From Lolium rigidum (lineage: Eukaryota; Streptophyta; Magnoliopsida; Poales; Poaceae): a stretch of 64,000 nt of DNA. Numbering within the stretch: position 1 is the stretch's first letter; every line of letters begins with the position of its first letter. The stretch lies in contig NC_061512.1 in assembly GCF_022539505.1 (NCBI RefSeq), positions 251,240,510 through 251,304,509 of the forward strand. Reading direction: 5' to 3'. The notes beneath the pieces are model-generated. The model saw nothing but the letters and a program-made list of their open reading frames with translations, was not told the DNA's origin and searched no databases. The position numbers were made by a program, and so were the translations under genes. Shown in pieces: positions 11,148 to 20,671 of this stretch.

Positions 11148-12640
11148 TGATACGTCTCCGACGTATCGATAATTTCTTATGTTCCATGCTTGTTTTATGA
11201 CAATACCTACATGTTTTGTTCACACTTTATATCGTTTTGATGCATTTTCCGGAACTAACCTATTGACAAGATGTCGCAGTGCAAGTTCCTGTTTTCTGCA
11301 GTTTTTGGTTTCAGAAATCCTAGTAAGGAAATATTCTCGGAATTGGACGAAATCAACGCCCAGCATCTTAGAATTCCACGAAGCTTCCAGAACACCCGAG
11401 AGCCACCAGAGGGGGGCCCTGTGGGCCCCACACATGTTGGCGGCGCGGCCTAGGCCCTGGCCGCGCCCCCCTACTGTGTCGCCACCTCGTCAGCCCTCCG
11501 ACTCCGCCTCTTCGCCTATTTAAAGGTCCCTGACCTAAAACTTCGATACGGAAAAGCCACGGTACGAGAAACCTTCCAGAGCCGCCGCCATCGCGAAGCC
11601 AAGATCTGGGGGACAAGAGTCTCTGTTCCGGCACGCCGCCGGGACGGGGAAGTGCCCCCGGAAGGCATCTCCATCAACACCACCGCCATCTCCATCAACG
11701 CTGTTGTCTCCCATGAGGAGGGAGTAGTTCTCCATCGAGGCTAAGGGCTGTACCGGTAGCTATGTGGTTAATCTCTCTCCTATGTACTTCAATACAATGA
11801 TCTCATGAGCTGCCTTACATGATTGAGATTCATATGAGCTTTGTATCACTATTAATCTATGTGCTACTCTAGTGATGTTATTAAAGTACTCTATTCCTCC
11901 TCCATGATGTAATGGTGACAGTGTGTGCATCATGTAGTACTTGGCGTAGTTTATGATTATGATCTCTTGTAGATTATGAAGTTAACTATTACTATGATGG
12001 TATTGATGTGATCTATTCCTCCTTTCATAGTATGATGGTGAAAGTGTGCATGCTATGTTAGTACTTGGTATAATTGCAATCATCTATCATGCACTTCTAA
12101 GGTTATTTAAATATGAATATCGAATATTGTGGAGCTTGTTAACTCCGGTATTGAGGTCTCTTGTAGCCCTACACAATTAGTGGTGTTCATCATCCAACAA
12201 GAGAGTGTAGAGTGGTTTTATTATGTGATCAATGTTGAGAGTGTCCACTAGTGAAAGTATTATCCCTAGGCCTTGTTTCCAAATACTGCAATCTCTGTTT
12301 ATTTACTGTTCTGCTGCATGTTTACTTACTGCACGCCAGCAAGCTATTTTCTGGCACCGTTGCTACTACTCGTATACATTCATACCACCTGTATTTCACT
12401 ATCTCTTCGCCGAACTAGTGCACCTATACATCTGACAAGTGTACTAGGTGTGTTGGGGACACAAGAGACTTCTTGTATTGTGGTTGCAGGGTTGCTTGAG
12501 AGGGATATCTTTGACCTCTTCCTCCCTGAGTTCGATAAACCTTGGGTGATCCACTTAAGGGAAACTTGCTGATGTTCTACAAACCTCTGCTCTTGGAGGC
12601 CCAACACTGTCTACAAGAATAGAAGCGAGCGTAGACATCA
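11148..12640 (+). repeat. 3' LTR of S2
   Basis: The LTR is 1,493 bp, the same length as the 5' LTR, and ends GACATCA before GTGAG. Compensating 1-bp indels (around 6948 versus 11920, and 7121 versus 12093) keep the lengths equal. Confidence 0.93.
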
Positions 12641-12645
12641 GTGAG

Positions 12646-13597
12646 CTGCCTAACATGATCAAGATCATCTATTTGTAATGCTACATGTTGCGTTTGTTGG
12701 GATCCGATGAATATGGAATACTATGTTATGTTGATTATCAATCTATCATATATGTGTTGTTTATGATCTTGCATGCTCTCCGTTGCTAGTAGAGGCTCCG
12801 GCCAAGTTGATACTTGTAACTCCAAGAGGGAGTACTTATGCTCGATAGTGGGTTCATGCCTCCATTTAATGCTGGGACGAGTGATGTAAAGTTCTAAGGT
12901 TGTGGATGTGTTGTTGCCACTAGGGATAAAACATCAATGCTTTATCTAAGGATATTTGTGTTGATTACATTACGCACCATACTTAATGCAATTATCTGTT
13001 GTTTGCAACTTAATATTGGAAGGGGTTCGGATGATAACCTGAAGGTGGACTTTTTAGGCATAGATGCATGCTTGATAGCGGTCTATGTACTTTGTCGTAA
13101 TGCCCAATTGAATTCCACACTACTCATCATGATATGTATGTGCATTGTCATGCCCTCTCTATTTGTCAATTGCCCAACTGTAATTTGTTCACCCAACATG
13201 CTAATTCTTATTGGAGAGACACCACTAGTGAACTGTGGACCCCGGTCCATTCTTTTACATCGAATACAATCTCATCGCAATACTTGTTCTTACTGTTCTT
13301 TGCAAACATCATCTTCCACACTATACATCTAATCCTTTGTTACAGCAAGCCGGTGAGATTGACAACCTCACTGTTACGTTGGGGCAAAGTACTTGGATTG
13401 TGTTGTGCAGGTTCCACATTGGCGCCGGAATCCCTGGTTTTGCGCCGCACTACACTCCGCCACCATCAACCTTCAACGTGCTTCTTGGCTCCTACTGGTT
13501 CGATAACCTTGGTTTCTTACTGAGGGAAAACTTGCTGCTGTACGCATCACACCTTCCTCTTGGGGTTCCCAGCGGACGTGTGTCTTACACGCCATCA
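12646..13597 (+). repeat. 3' LTR of S1, second part
   Basis: This resumes exactly after the S2 target duplication and ends GCCATCA. The last 580 bp match the window start. Confidence 0.92.
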
Positions 13598-13700
13598 CGG
13601 TGCGCTACAGAAATAAGGTGTTCTGTGGCGCATATGAACCAGCTGCGCCACAGAAATAGGTGCGCCACTGAATTCTATTTTGGTGCGCCACAAAACAATG
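13598..13700. repeat. Left subterminal repeats of CACTA-A
   Basis: There are four or five copies of GTGCGCCACAGAAATA-like motifs in both orientations. They match the right subterminal block and are likely transposase-binding sites. The following 13700-13900 has short TATACAGGTTTTA repeats and no gene. Confidence 0.75.
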
Positions 13701-14032
13701 TACAGGTATACTCGATTTAATTTGTGCTCCCTGGTGTATTATACAGGTTTTATACAGGTTTTATACACAGTATACAAGTATAATATAGACAGATAAACAG
13801 ATATAATATGGACACATATAACATAGCAACATTATACATCATCATCACAGTACTTAGAGCCCGATCGAGATACATATATAGTGGCAAGTGTCAAATGTTT
13901 TTCATACAACTCTTAATTCATACAAATTTCACAATTTCGAGATATAAAGTAGTCTTCATCCGGTTCCTCCTTTGCTCCCTCCTCTCTACTCACCAGGCTC
14001 GCTTTCATCGGGGTCTTCATCTGGTTCCTACT

Positions 14033-16605
14033 ATGATTAAAATGGAAGAAAGTGTGACCAAAAAGCGTTGTACAGCACGCTGGGCTCGTCTTGGAGATGA
14101 AAATACAGCTTTCTTCCACTCCATGGCCACTATTCGGTATAGGAAAAATCTAATCTCCTCCTTGGTCAGAGAGGATGGCTCTATTGCAACGGACCATGAA
14201 GAAAAGGCTGGATTACTGTGGGATTCATTTCGATCAAGGCTGGGTTTGTCGGTACCTATTGATGCAAATTTTGACTTCTCACATTTCTTTAACAGATATG
14301 AGGGTTTAGAGGTCCTCTCCCAACCATTCTCTCATGCAGAAATTGACAGTGTTGTTGCGCATATGCCCGCGGATAAATCGCTAGGACCGGATGGGTTCTC
14401 TGGACTTTTCCTCAAAGTATGCTGGCCAGTGATTAAGTATGATTTCTATCAACTTTGTCAAGAATTCTGGGAAGGCACAGTCAATTTGCAGAGCATCAAC
14501 GACTCCTTCATCACTCTGATTCCTAAGATTCTCTCTCCTGAAGGACCAAGTGATTATCGCCCTATTTCATTGCTGAATATCTGTCTCAAATTGATCACAA
14601 AACTCCTAGCAAATCGTCTCCAAAGCAAGATTCTGGATTTAGTGCATGTTAACCAGTATGGGTTTTTGTAGACAAGGAACATTCAAGATTGTGTGGGATG
14701 GGCCTATGAATATATCCACCAATGTAAACAAGCTGGTACCCCCTCTGTTATTCTAAAGCTAGATTTTGCCAAGGCTTTTGATACTGTGGAGCATGCTGCA
14801 ATTTTGAAAGTATTTGAAAGCTGGGGCTTTGATCCTAGATGGATGAAGTGGCTAACCATGATCATGTCCTCGGGTACTTCTGAAGTCCTCTTGAATGGAG
14901 TGCCGGGCAAGAAATTTCCATGCAGACGTGGAGTTCGTCAAGGGGATCCGCTCTCGCCATTGCTTTATGTTGCAGCATCAGAACTTCTACAGGCCATGGT
15001 AAATAATATGCACAATGAGGGTATCTTACATCCACCTCTAGACATCCCAAACTCTGATTTCCCGATCATTCAGTACGCTGATGACACCTTACTTGTGTTA
15101 CAAGCTTGTCCTACGCAATTAGCTGCGCTCAAATTGACTTTGGAACAATTTGCTCTAGCTACTGGGTTGAGAGTAAATTATGCAAAATCGGCATTAATGG
15201 CTATCAACATATCTGATGATCTGCTTCAATCTCTTGCTTTGTCTTTTGGATGTATTGTGGGATCCCTGCCTTTCACTTATCTCGGGCTCCCAATGGGTAC
15301 TACCAAACCCACAATTCATGACCTATCCCCTTTGGTAGGCCTGGTTGAACGCCGTCTAAATGCTAGTGCAAGATTCCTTAATTATGGTGGTAGGTTGGAA
15401 TTTGTTAGGTCTGTCCTATCTACACTCCCCACCTTCTTCATGAGCTCGCTGAAACTTCAAAAAACAATTCTAGAAATTTGTAACCGAGCTCAGAGGCATT
15501 GTCTATGGGCTAAGGAGGAGGAATCAAGATCAGGTAATGCTTTGGCTGCCTGGTCCATGGTTTGCCGACCTAAACAACATGGAGGTCTGGGCATTCTGAA
15601 CCTAGAATTGCAGAACAAAGCCTTGCTCATGAAACAACTCCATAAATTCTATTCCAAGGATCCCACCCCGTGGGTTACTTTGGTTTGGTCTCTATATGGG
15701 AATGGGGTGCCACATGCAATGACCAGAAGAGGTTCTTTCTGGTGGAAAGATATTTTCAGCCTAGTTGAGGATTATAGAAGTGTCACAAGCTGTCAAGTTC
15801 AGAGTGGTTCATCTGTTTTGTTTTGGAAGGATTTTTGGTCTGAAGGTGAACCCATGTGTCACAAATTTCCTAGACTCTTTTCATATACTCGTAATGAAGA
15901 TATCTCTGTGGCAGCCATGGTTCAGCAAGATACCTTAGTTGAAAGCTTTTTTCTCCCTCTGTCGGTGGAAGCTTTTCAAGAGTGGCAAGATATAAATCAC
16001 ATATTGTCTGGCATACAATTATCTGAGCAGCAAACAGACATTCGGACTTTTGTTTGGGGTGCAAAATATACCCCTTCCAATTATTACAATTTCTTGTTTG
16101 CTCGCCTTCCCAAAGAGATTGCTCTCAATGCCATCTGGAAGTCTAGGGCAATGCCAAAACTGAAAGTTTTCTCCTGGCTCCTCTTCAAAGATAGACTGAA
16201 CACGAGAGATATAATGCAACGCAAGCATTGGCACATTGATACTGGATACAACTGTGTGTTGTGCTCTCAGAACACTTTGGAAACTTCACAACATCTATTC
16301 TTTAGTGTGATTTTGCTCAGCGTTGTTGGGAGTTTCTGGACATACATTGGGATTTCAATAGGGAATTTGATCTTAACTATTATTCTACCAGAGCAAGTTT
16401 TGCCGGGCCTTGTTTCTTTGAGATTACTGCATGTGCCAACTGGAATATCTGGAAAGTTAGAAATGATTTAATCTTCAACAATGTGACAGCTGATTTTGGA
16501 AGATGGAAAGCCTGTTTCCAAAATGATATTCTTCTCCACCGTTACAGAGTCAAAGCAATCTGTGTTCAACCCCTAGTTGAATGGATAGCAAACGCCTTCT
16601 TGTAA
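14033..16605 (+). pseudogene. LINE ORF2 reverse transcriptase, broken by one stop and one frameshift
   Basis: The upstream part (KRCTARWARLGDENTAFFHS) is the linker typical of plant L1 ORF2. Reverse transcriptase motifs follow: DKSLGPDGFSGLF, SDYRPISLLN, LDFAKAFDTVEH, RRGVRQGDPLSPLLY and the catalytic QYADDTLLV (near 15073-15099). A C-terminal zf-RVT zinc-binding domain lies at about 16100-16300 (AMPKLKVFSWLLFKDRLNTR, then CVLC). An in-frame TAG sits at 14669-14671, just before TRNIQD, where a Gln codon is likely (CAG to TAG fits cytosine deamination). A 1-base deletion near 16302 shifts the frame. The expected C-terminus (WNIWKVRNDLIF...) resumes in another frame and ends at 16605. Otherwise the frame is well preserved. 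Confidence 0.88.
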
Positions 16606-16713
16606 TCTTCTTTTTTCTAGTTTTAGTCCTCTTTCCCCCCTGATGTAATAAGACTTGCTGTAAGGCAAGTTGTACAGTTGTTCCTTTTGCAAGTCATATA
16701 TATATATAATACA

Positions 16714-16734
16714 CCGTAGGGGCTTCCCCTACGG
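16714..16734 (+). other. 3'-terminal hairpin of the LINE
   Basis: CCGTAGGGG-CTT-CCCCTACGG is a perfect 9-bp stem with a 3-nt loop, 10 bases before the poly(A). A second stem (ACTTGC/GCAAGT) lies near 16655. Such 3' structures can be recognised by LINE reverse transcriptases. Confidence 0.7.
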
Positions 16735-16845
16735 TAGAGGTGTCAAAAAAAAAAAAAACAAGTCCGATGCACAAGACAAAATGGAATAAATGCCTCATAC
16801 ATTGTTGGTCAACACAAATACTATGGTCAGAAACCACAATTGCAG

Positions 16846-17758
16846 TATACGCCTCAGTATACTTTGCAGAAGGGCCCCCCTTTCCCCGGCCGCCGTTCCG
16901 TGAACGGGTCCTTGACGAGATAACAACGCCGATCTGCCTCTCTAGCGTAGAACCACGGCAGTCCCAGCCGCCTCCCTTGTGGCCACGTCTCCTGCGCTCT
17001 TCTCCATGGCCGGACCACGATTAATTGGACTCACCGGGGGAATAATGATAATGGCCATCACCACTATCGTCAGACTCCACAGGTGCATAGCAGTTTGCAG
17101 CAGATGCCACTTTTCTTCCATCCCCGTCCAGTGAACGAGTCCTTGATGCAAAGACCGTGCCGGCCTGCCCAGCATTATGCCGGCCCGTGTTGCCACGCTT
17201 CAGGCCGTGTGTCCCGCGCCCTATACTCTTCGCCTTCTTTCCCGGTGAACCAATAGACTGATCGTTGGAATAAGGAAACCGATGACGGCCGGTCGCAAGA
17301 TTAGATTGCGATCGGCCATCATCGGTTTCCTTATTCCAACGATCGGTCTATTGGTTCACCGGGCAAGAAGGCGAAGAGTGTAGGGCGCGGGAGACACGGC
17401 CTGAAGCGCGGCAACAGGGGTCGACATGATGCTGGGGAGGCCGGCACGGTCTTTGCATCAAGGACTCGTTCAGCTGGACGGCGAGAGAAGAAAGTGGCAT
17501 CTGCCGCAAAGTACTCGCACTGTGGAGTCCGATGATAGTGGTGATGGAGATTATCATTATTCCCTCGGTGTGTCCAATCGTGGTCCGGCCATGGAGAAAG
17601 CGCAGAGCACAGAGACGCGGCCACAAGGGAGGCGGCTGGGACTGGCGTGGTTCCGCGCCGAGAGAGGCAGGTCGGCGTTGTTGTCTCATCAAGGACTCGT
17701 TCACTGAGCAGCGGCCGGGGAAAGGGGGGCCCGTCTACAAAGTATATTGAGGCGTATA
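16846..17758. repeat. Large foldback (inverted repeat, 453-bp arms)
   Basis: The arms 16846-17298 and 17306-17758 are reverse complements of equal length, separated by 7 bases. The apex pairs CGCAA with TTGCG. A 60-base comparison around the apex and another at the outer ends show roughly 90% or better match. The arms are GC-rich and give open frames on both strands (16740-17024, 17331-17819, 17426-17707) that are mirror translations of each other, so I do not call them genes. Transcripts would form long double-stranded RNA. The flanks match the units of the following tandem array. Confidence 0.88.
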
Positions 17759-17869
17759 GGTGACCAAACATTCTAATCATCGGTACTAAAATGGAAGAAA
17801 GAGCCAAGTGGTATCTCAACTAGATATCATATGCCTCATACTTTGTTGGTCGAAACAAATATTAACATT

Positions 17870-17955
17870 CAGGGATAAGGTCAGCGAGGCCAGGTAGGAT
17901 GCACAAGAGATTGATATTTGTGTCATCGCACCAGGCTCACTGGCCCCACCCGCAG
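17870..17955. other. Hairpin, unit 1
   Basis: This is an imperfect stem-loop. GGTCAGCGAGGCC faces GGCTCACTGGCC, and GGTAGGATGCACAA faces TTGTGTCATCGCACC. Compared with unit 2, an A-T pair has become C-G. Confidence 0.6.
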
Positions 17956-18083
17956 TGTACAAGTGACCAAACAATTTAACCATCGGCACTAAAATGGAAG
18001 AAAGGCCAATGCAATTAAGAAGTAGCTAGTATGAACTAAATGGAATGCCTCATACTTTGTCGGTCAAAACAAATATTAACATT

Positions 18084-18168
18084 CAGGGATGGAGTAAGCG
18101 AGGCCAGGTAGGATGCACAAGAGATTGATATTTGTGCCATCACACCAGGCTCGCTTGCTCCACCCCTG
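18084..18168. other. Hairpin, unit 2 (miRNA-precursor-sized)
   Basis: This 85-nt stem-loop has GGAGTAAGCGAGGCC pairing with GGCTCGCTTGCTCC and the inner GGTAGGATGCACAA pairing with TTGTGCCATCACACC. The loop is about 12 nt. Size and shape resemble a plant MIR precursor. I recognise no known miRNA in it. Confidence 0.6.
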
Positions 18169-18302
18169 AGTGTACAAGTGACCAAACATTCTAATCATCG
18201 GCCAATGCAATTAAGAAGTGCCAACTCAAATAATAGACAACTAAATAGTATGAACTAAATGTAATGCCTCATACTTTGTTGGTCGAAACAAATATTAACA
18301 TT

Positions 18303-18387
18303 CAGGGATGGAGTAAGTGAGGCCATGTAGGATGCACAAGATATTGATATTTGTGCCATCACACCAGGCTCACTTGCTCCACCCCCG
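18303..18387. other. Hairpin, unit 3
   Basis: This has the same 85-nt fold as unit 2. GTAAGTGAGGCC pairs with GGCTCACTTGC: the C-G pair of unit 2 is replaced by T-A, a compensatory change. Confidence 0.6.
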
Positions 18388-18516
18388 AGTGTACGAGTGA
18401 TCGACCAACCATCTAATCTTCGGCAAGTACAAAAACACCACCAAACCAGGCAACCATGGTGACATAAGTCAAGATGCTCAAACACACATAGCATGCATGG
18501 AGCGAGATGCTCCAAA

Positions 18517-19470
18517 GGGATTATTCATCACTTGGTATATAGACCAAGTGATGCTGGCAAAAGAGAGGCCAATCAAGAACCGAGTAAATCCAGTAAGTGA
18601 TAGATATGCCTAAACAAGCAACAACACATAACATATCCCAGCTAACCAGATGAGACAAGTCTTGGTAGCCAACTGAATCACCTAGCACCACCTAGCCTTT
18701 TAAAACCATCAGAAACAATCCATTTTCTTCAAAGGATACCACAGTGGCATTCATTTACATGATTCCCTACTGTGGATATCTCTATTTTCATCAAAGCCAA
18801 CAAGAAATAGAAATTTATCATTACTCAGTTGAGTTCAAAACAAAGTCAGGGTACCATAAGGGATTACTCATCACTTGGTAGTAACCAAGTGATGCTGGCA
18901 AGAGAGAGGCCAAGCCCGAGCTAGTCAATCTAGTAGAGATGGATATGCATAAGTAAGCAAGAACACATAGCCTATCGAAGTTATCCAGATAAAACCAACC
19001 TTGACAGCCAACTTAATAACCTAGCATCACCTAGTCTTTTAAACCATCAGAAACTTCCCATTTTCTTCAAAGGATAAAACAGTGGCATTCATTTACATGA
19101 TCCCCTACTGTGGATATCTCTATTTTCATCAAAGCAAACAATAAATAAAATTTTATCATTACTCAGTTGAGTTCAAAACAAAGCTGGGGTACCATAAGGG
19201 ATTACTCATCACTTGGTAGTAACCAAGTGATGCTGGCAAGAGAGAGGCCAAGCCCGAGCTAGTCAATCCGGTAGAGATGGATATGCATAAGTAAGCAAGA
19301 ACACATAGCCTATTCAAGTTAACCGAGATAAAACCAACCTTGACAGCCAACTTAATAACCTAGCATCACCTAGTCTTTTAAACCATCGAAACTTCCCATT
19401 TTCTTCAAAGGATACCACAGTGGCATTCATTTACATGATTCCCTACTGTGAATATCTCTATTTTCACCAA
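18517..19470. repeat. Tandem array 2 in CACTA-A (about 340-bp units)
   Basis: Three units start at 18517, 18860 and 19198. Each opens with CATCACTTGGT, a 4-6 nt loop and ACCAAGTGATG, an 11-bp perfect hairpin (18526-18553, 18869-18894, 19207-19232). They continue with shared sequence such as CAGTGGCATTCATTTACATG. Units 2 and 3 are most similar. There is no coding content, and 19471-19624 holds nothing I recognise. Confidence 0.88.
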
Positions 19471-19647
19471 AACGAACCAATTATCCAACTATGAGATGCA
19501 ACCAGTGGCAGTAGCAAGAGCTAATGAGGTCACAGCACAGCATAAGCAATCCACACCAGTAAACAAGTCCTCATCACCTTATACAGGTTCAGACTTTGGA
19601 TTTGTTTCCAACAAAGGTTGGAAAACACACTACAACAGGACATACCT

Positions 19648-20090
19648 TTGGTAACACAGTCTTGTATTACTACATGTCCAAAGCAGTGTTACTAGGAAAA
19701 ACAGTAACAGATATTGCAATGTGTTCCATTAGGCCGTGTTACTAAGTGGTGTCCGCAGCCACACATATTAATTGTTACCAGATGCTAAAATTTGTGTTAC
19801 AAGTTACAATGTAGTAACATGCACATTAGGTGTTACTAACTGCGCCTGTAACACTGTTTTGTAGTTATAGTAACACCAGCAGTAACATACTTTCGTAGAT
19901 GTAAAATAGTTGTGGTAACATAATTTTGTAACTGTAGTAGCATAATTAGTAACACCTTTTTAGCTTCTAGACGCAATTAGTAACACAATATCCACACACT
20001 GTAACACTATAATTTATACTTGTCAACTATGCTAGTAACATAGTTTTAAACTATTGTAACACCATTAGTAACAATAGTACCGTCACATAA
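19648..20090. repeat. Left subterminal repeats of CACTA-B
   Basis: More than 20 copies of GTAACA or TGTTAC in both orientations lie within 450 bp. This is the usual arrangement for CACTA transposase binding. Confidence 0.85.
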
Positions 20091-20483
20091 TTAGTGTATT
20101 TTTTATTATTAAATACAATTTTAGGTACCAATTTAATATATATTTATTTAATAAAATTACTGCAAAAACTCAATTAATTAATTTATAATGATGCTCGGCA
20201 CCATTAAAACAACAAAGAGATTGAAGCAGGACACATCCACAAACTAAATACAACAAGATATTTATTGCAAATATTATTCATGCAACATCATAGCATTCAT
20301 TCCAATTATAGATAACACAATTGTGCTGAATATTACACCATATGATTTGCATCAATCCAACCAAAGAAAATATCTTCAAATGATATTACATTTTTCAATC
20401 TGTCAATGTAAACCTTAATTATTGCTAAGAAAAATCTTCAACATTATTTGCTTCTGGAGCACGTAGGAGTATCCAGGTACAAC

Positions 20484-20671
20484 TCAATCATCCTTCTTTT
20501 GAATCTGTAAAAGAAAAAATTAGACCTTATAGTTATATTATTAAATATTCGTAATATGATTCTAGAAATGTATAATATAATTGACTTACAAAAGCTGAAC
20601 GCCAATCAATTGAGAATCCTTCGCTAAAAGCATCATTACTTGTCTCGGTCGCATACTTATCTAACAAAGTT
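20484..20671 (-). pseudogene. Candidate terminal exon pair of a relic gene in CACTA-B
   Basis: On the minus strand, 20671-20590 reads openly LLDKYATETSNDAFSEGF then SIDWRSAF, and ends at the strong donor GTAAGT. An 85-nt putative intron follows, with a pyrimidine-rich tract and ACAG acceptor at 20506-20505. The next exon adds seven codons including a TGA stop at 20486-20484, frame kept. A further open stretch (GEKTRGQMAESFVRLGQQ) lies near 21280-21200. I do not recognise the protein. It could be a remnant of a CACTA-encoded or captured gene. The exon model rests on splice signals only. Confidence 0.35.

Larger units (their letters stand above)
6176..12640 (+). mobile_element. S2: Sabrina-related non-autonomous LTR retrotransposon nested in the S1 LTR
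   Basis: This is a complete 6,465-bp element with two 1,493-bp LTRs starting TGATACG and ending GACATCA. It is flanked by the 5-bp target duplication GTGAG (6171-6175 and 12641-12645). About 23 substitutions separate the LTRs by eye, roughly 1.5%. It codes for a single 238-residue ORF and has no gag, protease or polymerase. Its LTR is a diverged relative of the S1 LTR, while its 3' internal region is closely similar to that of S1. Confidence 0.95.
1..13597 (+). mobile_element. S1: Sabrina-like non-autonomous Ty3/gypsy LTR retrotransposon (left end outside window)
   Basis: The window opens inside the 5' LTR. The order is LTR, tRNA-Asp-type primer site, one gag-protease ORF, about 2.6 kb noncoding, polypurine tract and 3' LTR. 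The 3' LTR is split by nested element S2. The first 580 bases match 13018-13597 at the same length, with about 10 substitutions (by-eye count). The LTR ends in CA and is followed by CGGTG, the presumed target duplication. There is no reverse transcriptase, RNase H or integrase anywhere between the LTRs, so S1 must depend on enzymes supplied in trans. The LTR wording matches what I remember of Triticeae Sabrina. Confidence 0.9.
14033..16758 (+). mobile_element. 5'-truncated L1-type LINE inside CACTA-A
   Basis: It holds the ORF2 C-terminal two thirds, a 3' UTR with hairpins, and a 14-base poly(A) at 16745-16758. ORF1 and the endonuclease domain are missing, as in typical 5'-truncated insertions. 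I could not find a convincing target duplication, so the 5' boundary is approximate (sequence from about 13960 could be host or LINE). Confidence 0.85.
17759..18420. repeat. Tandem array 1 in CACTA-A (about 217-bp units with internal hairpins)
   Basis: Three units each contain ATGCCTCATACTTTG (at about 17830, 18048 and 18264), then CAAATATTAACATTCAGGG, a hairpin, and GTGTACAAGTGACCAAAC or a variant. A related left flank (16791) and right flank (17759) bracket the foldback, which thus sits where the hairpin sits in the other units. There is no coding sequence. Confidence 0.85.

Noticed and set aside
14038..14052. TAAAATGGAAGAAAG at the LINE 5' end and in array 1 (about 17787 and 17989) as a LINE target duplication
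   Set aside because: The motif is not found directly after the LINE poly(A), and at the 5' end it is in frame with ORF2 coding, so the match is probably chance.
16740..17819. Opposed GC-rich ORFs in the CACTA-A interior
   Set aside because: They are mirror translations of the two arms of one inverted repeat, so not independent genes.
18510..18530. Resemblance of TCCAAAGGGATTATTCATC to miR393
   Set aside because: Only the first 11 bases agree and no suitable precursor pairing surrounds it.
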